Part shown: one piece after another, positions 59,308 to 64,000 of the stretch
Layout: every line of letters begins with the position of its first letter
How positions within the stretch are numbered: position 1 is the first letter of the stretch
Assembly: GCF_002954705.1 (NCBI RefSeq)
Contig: NZ_MSCO01000004.1
Coordinates: forward strand, 41,385-105,384
Reading direction: 5' to 3'
DNA: 64,000 bases
DNA from: Aliivibrio sifiae
GTDB lineage: Bacteria > Pseudomonadota > Gammaproteobacteria > Enterobacterales > Vibrionaceae
Position numbers and translations under genes: made by a program
Notes under the pieces: generated by a model
Seen by the model: only the letters and a program-made list of their open reading frames with translations
Told to the model about the DNA's origin: nothing
Databases searched by the model: none

Positions 59308-59510
59308 TGTTGGTGCGCTATTTTCATTTTTGATAATAGCCTGAAAAGGGAATCTGGTGGAAATCCAGAACTGACGCGCAGCGGTAAGAGAGAACGAAGG
59401 TACAACTATTATTCACACTGTTATTTTTCTGTATGGAAAGGATATAGAGAAAAATGATGGGAAGTGAGTACCGTAGGTTAACTGCTCTCAAGTCCGAATA
59501 CCGGCCAACA
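59308..59510 (+). ncRNA. Cobalamin (B12) riboswitch
   Basis: The btuB leader contains the diagnostic B12-box core: a GGGAATCTGGTGGAAATCCAG segment followed by ACTGACGCGCAGCGGTAAG (59348-59389), and the 3' element CAAGTCCGAATACCGGCC. P1 can form from TGTTGG (59308-59313) and CCAACA (59505-59510). The remaining 54 bases run to btuB, so it probably represses translation by sequestering the ribosome site when cobalamin is bound. Boundaries are approximate. Confidence 0.93.
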
Positions 59511-59563
59511 ATAAGTAATGCATTATGCATTGCTATATGGACTTAACGCGATTTTAGGAAACA

Positions 59564-61417
59564 ATGGAAATGAAAAAAACTGCCCTTGCGACTGCAATAG
59601 TGTCGCTGCTTTCTCACGCCTATACTTCTCCTGTATTTGCTCAAAACACTACAATTGAAACCGATGAAACAATGGTTGTCACTGCTAATCGATTTGAACA
59701 ATCAGCGAAAGATGTGATTGCGCCTATGAGTGTCGTTACAAAAGAAGAAATTGTTCAAATTCAAGCAAAAACAATTACAGATATTTTAAGGTTACAACCA
59801 GGAATAGAAGTCGCTAATAATGGTGGCATCGGTCAAAATGCGTCAATTTTTATGAGAGGAACCAACTCCGACCATGTTCTTGTTTTAATCGATGGTTTTA
59901 AAATGAATAGCTCGATTAAAAGTGGGATGAATATAAATAAAATCCCTGTAAACCAGATCGAAAGAATTGAAATTATTCGAGGTTCCGGTGCAGTTATGTA
60001 TGGTTCTGATGCGGTTGGGGGGGTTATTAATATCATAACAAGAACTTCTCAAAATGATGTATCAAAATCAGCAACGATTGGAGTTGGTAGTAATAAATAC
60101 AAAGAAGGCAACTTTGCAGCAAACACAAAAGTTGGAGAAAATGGGCATCTCAAAATGGCTGCCGGATTTACTCAGACTGAAGGGTATAACGTAAACCCTC
60201 AACCGGGCAAAAATGATGGCGATAAACATGGTTTTGATAATAGCCAATTTATGCTTAATTATGAGCACCAGATTTCATCTTATTTAAGTCTTTTTACTGG
60301 TGTTAGATGGTTCAATAGTACTTCTGAATATAATCATTATACCAACACTAAATCTCAATCAGAGTCTGAATCGATAACTTATTCAACAAAAGCATCTTTC
60401 CATAAAGATAACTTATCATCTGACTTAAGTCTTAATTATCAAGATAATCAAAATTTAGAATATCTTGAAAATGGTTCTTTAGATTCAGAACAGAAAATAG
60501 ATCAACTTAATGCTCAATGGACAAATCAGTATAAGCTAATGGATTCATGGTCCATTAATGGAGGTATTGATTGGAGTAATGAGCGAGTAAAAGCTGATAT
60601 TACAGATTGGTCTAATAAAGTTATTATTGATGAAGGTGAAAGTAGAACATCTACAGGTATCTATTTAGGAACAACGTACCGACTAGAGCAATTGACTCTA
60701 GAGGGGAATACTCGATTTGATAAACATGATAAATATGATGAATACACGACATGGGGTGTCGGTGCGAGCTATCAAATTAATGATATTTATAAAATACGTA
60801 GTGCCTATAATACTGCCTTTAAAGCTCCATCTTTCTATGATTTATCAACAGAACCTGATTTAGAGCCTGAAACATCGAAGAATATTGATATTGGCGTCAC
60901 TGCAGAATATGAAATTGTTAACGTAAATTTATCTTTATATAAAAATAAAGTCGACAATTTAATTATTTATTATGACGCACCAAATCACCAAGGCTATAGT
61001 GCTAATGTTGATGCTGAGATCAAAGGTGCTGAGTTAGAATTGTTATTTGATACTGGTATTGTTTCACACACTGTCGTTGCTGAATATAAGGATCATGAAG
61101 ATACACAAGGTCAGCAATTAGCAAGAAGAGCTAAGCAAAACTATAAATGGGTTAGTAATGTTAGTTTTGGAGATTTAGATATGAATCTCTCTTATATCTA
61201 TACAGGAAAGCGTTCAGATCTACCTTCAGCTCCTGGTACGACTACGAACTACTTAGCCCCTTATTCTTTATGGACCATTGCAGGAGCTTATTGGCTTACT
61301 GAAGAGTTGGCTGTCCGTGGTCGAGTTGAAAATTTACTGGATGAAGAATATGAAACGGCTGGTGGTTATAAACCTGCAGAGCGCTCATATTATGTTAGCT
61401 TAGATTATCAATTTTAA
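59564..61417 (+). CDS. btuB: TonB-dependent vitamin B12 receptor BtuB
   Basis: An outer-membrane transporter for cobalamin, powered by TonB. The 617-residue protein has a signal peptide (VSLLSHAYTSPVFA), a TonB box (TMVVTA), the plug domain (NGGIGQNASIFMRGTNSDHVLVLIDG), the plug/barrel hinge region RGSGAVMYGSDAVGGVINIITR, and a C-terminal barrel ending in an aromatic (YYVSLDYQF). ATG 59564 has AGGA 4 bases ahead, and ATG 59570 (MKKTALATAI) has it at 10, so both are possible. The strong riboswitch and the similarity to E. coli BtuB make the assignment firm. Confidence 0.95.
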   Translation: MEMKKTALATAIVSLLSHAYTSPVFAQNTTIETDETMVVTANRFEQSAKDVIAPMSVVTKEEIVQIQAKTITDILRLQPGIEVANNGGIGQNASIFMRGTNSDHVLVLIDGFKMNSSIKSGMNINKIPVNQIERIEIIRGSGAVMYGSDAVGGVINIITRTSQNDVSKSATIGVGSNKYKEGNFAANTKVGENGHLKMAAGFTQTEGYNVNPQPGKNDGDKHGFDNSQFMLNYEHQISSYLSLFTGVRWFNSTSEYNHYTNTKSQSESESITYSTKASFHKDNLSSDLSLNYQDNQNLEYLENGSLDSEQKIDQLNAQWTNQYKLMDSWSINGGIDWSNERVKADITDWSNKVIIDEGESRTSTGIYLGTTYRLEQLTLEGNTRFDKHDKYDEYTTWGVGASYQINDIYKIRSAYNTAFKAPSFYDLSTEPDLEPETSKNIDIGVTAEYEIVNVNLSLYKNKVDNLIIYYDAPNHQGYSANVDAEIKGAELELLFDTGIVSHTVVAEYKDHEDTQGQQLARRAKQNYKWVSNVSFGDLDMNLSYIYTGKRSDLPSAPGTTTNYLAPYSLWTIAGAYWLTEELAVRGRVENLLDEEYETAGGYKPAERSYYVSLDYQF

Positions 61418-61425
61418 TTTTCTCT

Positions 61426-61452
61426 AAACCGCCTTCATCGGCGGTTTTTTCT
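61426..61452 (+). terminator. Terminator after btuB
   Basis: A perfect 8-bp stem AAACCGCC/GGCGGTTT with a 6-base loop is followed by a run of T. It sits between btuB and the DUF71 gene, though some read-through is possible because the gap is only 49 bases. Confidence 0.88.
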
Positions 61453-61466
61453 TTTCTGAGGTTTAT

Positions 61467-62138
61467 ATGAAAAAGAAAGTCATTATCAGTTGGTCTTCTG
61501 GGAAGGATTCAACACTTACGCTTATTCGTCTACTTAATAATCCTAAATATGAAGTAGTGGCTTTGTATACAACCCATGTGGCAAATGAAGTCCCTTTTCA
61601 AGTAACTCCTATATCTGTTGTTCAAATGCAAGCTGAACTGGCGGGATTGCCATTAATTATGATTGAATTACCTACCGTGTTTCCTGCTAATAATGAATAT
61701 CAAAGTTTAGTTGTAACTGGTCTAAAGGAGTGCGGAATTGAGTTTGAGGCTGTAGCTTTTGGAGATATGTTTTGTAATGGTATCGTAGAGTATCGAAAAA
61801 GCTATATAGAAGAGGCGGGTTGGGAATGTGTTTTTCCTCTTGTTGGTCAATCTAGCTATGATTTGGCAAATGAGATCATTTCGTGTGGGATCAAAACAAT
61901 TTTAGTTACAACAGATGGTACTCAGCTAAGTAACTATTTTTGCGGTAAAGAATATACCAAAGAGCTATTAATAGAATTACCTGAGAAAGTTGACCCATGC
62001 GGTGAGGACGGTGAGTTTCATACTTTAGTTATCCAAGCGCCTTGTTTTAAGGGGGCTATTAAATTATTTGATCTTAAGATTGATGAACAAGAGCGTTTTA
62101 CTCATTTACGCTATAGCGCTTCTATTTTACAAAAATAG
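61467..62138 (+). CDS. DUF71 (COG2102) PP-loop ATPase, candidate B12-salvage protein
   Basis: A 223-residue N-type ATP pyrophosphatase with the PP-loop WSSGKDST (residues 9-16) and a C-terminal CGEDGEFHT motif. The family includes Dph6 (diphthine-ammonia ligase), but bacteria lack diphthamide, and this protein has CGEDGEFHT where Dph6 has an EGGE-type motif. Genomic clustering of a DUF71 subgroup with btuB and other B12-transport genes has led to the prediction of a role in B12 salvage, and that fits this location. The substrate is unproven. It follows btuB by 49 bases and a terminator. Confidence 0.82.
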   Translation: MKKKVIISWSSGKDSTLTLIRLLNNPKYEVVALYTTHVANEVPFQVTPISVVQMQAELAGLPLIMIELPTVFPANNEYQSLVVTGLKECGIEFEAVAFGDMFCNGIVEYRKSYIEEAGWECVFPLVGQSSYDLANEIISCGIKTILVTTDGTQLSNYFCGKEYTKELLIELPEKVDPCGEDGEFHTLVIQAPCFKGAIKLFDLKIDEQERFTHLRYSASILQK

Positions 62139-62203
62139 TGCAAGCGGTATGATAAGCGTCTTAAGTTTTCATATCTATTTAAATAGAGTCTGTGGTTTTA
62201 GTT

Positions 62204-62992
62204 ATGCCAAAACACATTTTAATTTTTGATTCAGGCGTCGGTGGGTTATCTGTATATAAAGAGATCCAACAACAATTACCTTCAGAGAAATATATTTACG
62301 CATTCGATAATGCAGCATTTCCATATGGTGAGTTAACTGAATCTGTATTGATAGAGCGTACAACACACATAATAGCTCAACTATGCAGCCTCTTTCCTAT
62401 TGATATTGTTGTTATCGCGTGTAATACCGCAAGTACAATTGTTTTACCTACCCTTAGAGAAAAGCTTTCTATTCCTGTTGTTGGTGTTGTCCCTGCGATT
62501 AAACCTGCAGCGTTGGTATCTAAGAAAATTGGTTTGCTAGCGACCCCTGCGACAGTAAAGCGCAGTTATACTTATGATCTTATCAAATCTTTTGCTCCGA
62601 TATCCGATGTGCAACTATTAGGTTCAACACGTTTAGTTGAAATGGCAGAAGAGAAGATGATTGGAAAAAACGTAGATTTAAAAGAACTAGAAGAAATTTT
62701 ATTACCATGGAAAGAGACGGTAGATACTATCGTTCTTGGTTGCACGCATTTCCCATTCTTAAAAAGTGAAATTAAAAAAGTACTTAATAATAACGTTTTA
62801 CTTATCGACTCTGGTGAAGCCATTGCAAGAAGAGTGACACAGTTATTAGGGACGATAGAAAGGGGAGGTCAAAGTGAACAGAAAGGAGAAGTGTATTGTA
62901 GTGCCCCTACAAAGAATGAAGAGGCACTAAATAAAACATTTAGAGAACTAGAATTTAGTCCTCTTCAATATTTGGATTACCCGAAGTTTTAG
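62204..62992 (+). CDS. murI: Glutamate racemase MurI
   Basis: MurI makes D-glutamate for peptidoglycan. The 262-residue protein has the substrate motif [14 protein letters not shown], the two catalytic cysteines in IACNTAST and LGCTHFPFL, and the family end [15 protein letters not shown] 62204 ([11 protein letters not shown]) is favoured over the GTG at 62192. btuB-murI adjacency is shared with E. coli, with the DUF71 gene inserted between. The 3' end overlaps the convergent RRM gene by 38 bases. Confidence 0.94.
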   Translation: MPKHILIFDSGVGGLSVYKEIQQQLPSEKYIYAFDNAAFPYGELTESVLIERTTHIIAQLCSLFPIDIVVIACNTASTIVLPTLREKLSIPVVGVVPAIKPAALVSKKIGLLATPATVKRSYTYDLIKSFAPISDVQLLGSTRLVEMAEEKMIGKNVDLKELEEILLPWKETVDTIVLGCTHFPFLKSEIKKVLNNNVLLIDSGEAIARRVTQLLGTIERGGQSEQKGEVYCSAPTKNEEALNKTFRELEFSPLQYLDYPKF

Positions 62993-63437
62993 GATCGTTA
63001 GCAATACGAACTTTAAGTGTACGCTGATCAAATTCGTTATTGTTTAAGTTTTCGATAACGTTATCCGCATCTTTACTTGCAACAACAACAAAACCAAAGC
63101 CTCTTCGTTTACCTGTACGTTTGTCTTTCATTAAACGCACGGCAAATACATCACCGAATTCAGCAAATAGATCTTTTACATCTGATTCATTTGCACGGTA
63201 AGGCAAATTACCAACATAAAGAGTTGTACTTGCTTGATCTGTTGTTTGAGTATCATCAACAGATGTCTTTGTACTTGGCTTAGTTGGAGCTTTATTAATA
63301 GTTAATAATGTAAAACCTGTAATTACTGCGCCAAAAGCGAAAGCAAAAGCGGGAGATACCGTTGGGAATAGCGACATTGCACCTGCACCTAGTGCAGCAA
63401 TAGCAATAATAATAATATTTGAGTTAGTAGATTTCAT
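62955..63437 (-). CDS. Membrane-anchored RRM RNA-binding protein
   Basis: A 160-residue protein with a single RNA-recognition motif (about 71-150): RNP2 TLYVGNLPY and RNP1 [10 protein letters not shown]. The N-terminus has two hydrophobic helices (about 8-23 and 28-47), so the RRM probably faces the cytoplasm from the inner membrane; bacterial RRM proteins are usually soluble, so this is unusual. Its 3' end overlaps murI by 38 bases in convergent orientation. RNA targets are unknown. Confidence 0.88.
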   Translation of the reverse strand: MKSTNSNIIIIAIAALGAGAMSLFPTVSPAFAFAFGAVITGFTLLTINKAPTKPSTKTSVDDTQTTDQASTTLYVGNLPYRANESDVKDLFAEFGDVFAVRLMKDKRTGKRRGFGFVVVASKDADNVIENLNNNEFDQRTLKVRIANDPKTSGNPNIEED

Positions 63438-63622
63438 GATAAGTAAGGTCTAATAAATAAATGGAAAGTGATGAATTAACAATAAAATCACATTGATACT
63501 ACTTATATTATTTATCAATTGCCAACTAATTAAGCCATTGTTCATTTCTTGTAGGGCTTTTGTTTGAAAAAAAGTGATCTGTGTAGAAAATAATCACTTA
63601 GATTGGAATATTGAAAAAGTAC
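63438..63622. other. Spacer with RRM promoter and rrn upstream region
   Basis: This AT-rich stretch separates the leftward RRM gene from the rrn P1 promoter. It contains an inverted repeat AAGTGAT-N14-ATCACTT (63572-63599) upstream of rrn P1 that could be an UP element or regulatory site. I see no additional gene. Confidence 0.4.
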
Positions 63623-63650
63623 TTGCGAAACACTTTTAGCTCCCTATAAT
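63623..63650 (+). promoter_or_regulatory. rrn P1 promoter
   Basis: TTGCGA (63623-63628), 16-bp spacer, TATAAT (63645-63650), then a GC-rich discriminator GCGCATCC. This is the layout of stringently controlled rrn P1 promoters in enterobacteria. Confidence 0.85.
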
Positions 63651-63735
63651 GCGCATCCGTTCCCAAGGGAAAAGTAATAGCTTAACCCTGAAGAACATTA
63701 AGTTTTGAGTATTTAAAATTAGTTTTAAATAACCC

Positions 63736-63763
63736 TTGACTTAAAAGTCTGGCTAGGTATTAT
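63736..63763 (+). promoter_or_regulatory. rrn P2 promoter
   Basis: TTGACT (63736-63741), 16-bp spacer, TATTAT (63758-63763), followed by a GC-containing discriminator ACGCAGCC. The tandem arrangement with P1, about 113 bases apart, is typical of rRNA operons. Confidence 0.85.
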
Positions 63764-64000
63764 ACGCAGCCTGAAACGACGAAGCTGAAACGCTAAGTGG
63801 TTGAAAGACAACGCTCTTTAACAATTTAACCAAATCAATCTGTGTGGGCACTTGTGAGTTGATAATCAACTAGTTTGCTCTTACTTCTCGAAGTAAGACA
63901 AACAAAATAATCAATGAACTGAGTGACTACACAAAATTACTTTTATGTAACAATCAGTATTAATCATTGAGCCGGTTTTGTTTCTGCTGAAACAAACCAC
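63764..64000 (+). other. rRNA operon leader, 16S gene begins beyond window
   Basis: The leader contains the antitermination boxA sequence GCTCTTTAACAAT at 63813-63825, followed by the variable spacer found before 16S genes. No 16S 5' end (the AGAGTTTGATC-type motif) is reached by base 64000, so only the promoters and leader lie in the window. Confidence 0.85.

Noticed and set aside
61467..62138. Annotation as diphthine-ammonia ligase
   Set aside because: Diphthamide is not made in bacteria, and the gene sits next to btuB, so a B12-related role fits better.
63764..64000. Search for a 16S rRNA start or a tRNA before the end
   Set aside because: The sequence stops in the leader after boxA; no 16S 5' motif or cloverleaf-like tRNA was found.

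Overview
The window is a low-GC gammaproteobacterial chromosome segment whose gene content and order point to the Vibrionaceae. The AT-rich composition, the 13-residue-scale similarity of many proteins to Vibrio and enterobacterial orthologues, and the Eps-type secretion operon make an Aliivibrio (A. fischeri-like) large chromosome the best guess; this is inference, since no database could be searched. Almost everything is core genome. I see no insertion sequence, prophage, CRISPR array, integron or tRNA gene. A ribosomal RNA operon begins at the right edge: its promoters and leader are present, but the 16S gene itself lies just outside.

Layout. 1-3850: a copper-stress/thiol-redox cluster (scsA-like, scsB, scsD, scsC). 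3878-8600: gor, rlmJ and prlC, with two long imperfect intergenic palindromes. 8598-12946: cyaY opposite the lptM-lysA-dapF-DUF484-xerC run, which joins lysine/peptidoglycan precursor synthesis, LPS-transport assembly and chromosome dimer resolution. 13117-22047: yigL and pldB, an EAL/HDOD regulator, an AsmA-family protein, pckA, hslO and hslR. 22327-33713: a complete type II secretion operon gspC to gspN with almost every junction overlapping or abutting, followed by nudE and cysQ in tight succession. 35216-38313: nfuA, recG, yhhM. 38653-40751: a small accessory-looking stretch (DUF4145/HEPN-like membrane protein, a 26-residue membrane peptide, a 690-bp AT-rich gap, yecH, yhgN). 40889-45771: yhhL-rsmD opposite ftsY-ftsE-ftsX-rpoH, the classic division/secretion/heat-shock block. 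45772-47356: an unusual 420-bp spacer rich in DnaA boxes and GATC sites, then glpE-glpG. 47429-57937: a FliL paralogue, ubiC-ubiA, plsB, lexA with tandem SOS boxes, a Fur-box-preceded methyltransferase, dinF, sthA, fabR and yijD. 58039-64000: trmA, a cobalamin riboswitch with btuB, a DUF71 PP-loop ATPase, murI, an RRM protein and the rrn promoter region.

How it fits together. Envelope and redox homeostasis dominate: periplasmic thiol exchange (Scs), glutathione and pyridine-nucleotide redox (gor, sthA), Fe-S biology (cyaY, nfuA), phospholipid control (plsB, pldB, fabR), quinone synthesis (ubiCA) and protein export (ftsY, Gsp). The most noteworthy non-coding signals are the DnaA-box/GATC cluster between rpoH and glpE, a Fur box over the promoter of an uncharacterised methyltransferase, the B12 riboswitch whose regulon may include a DUF71 B12-salvage candidate, and two long palindromic intergenic elements. 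I did not find a large undescribed multi-gene system; the best leads are these small elements and a few uncharacterised proteins.
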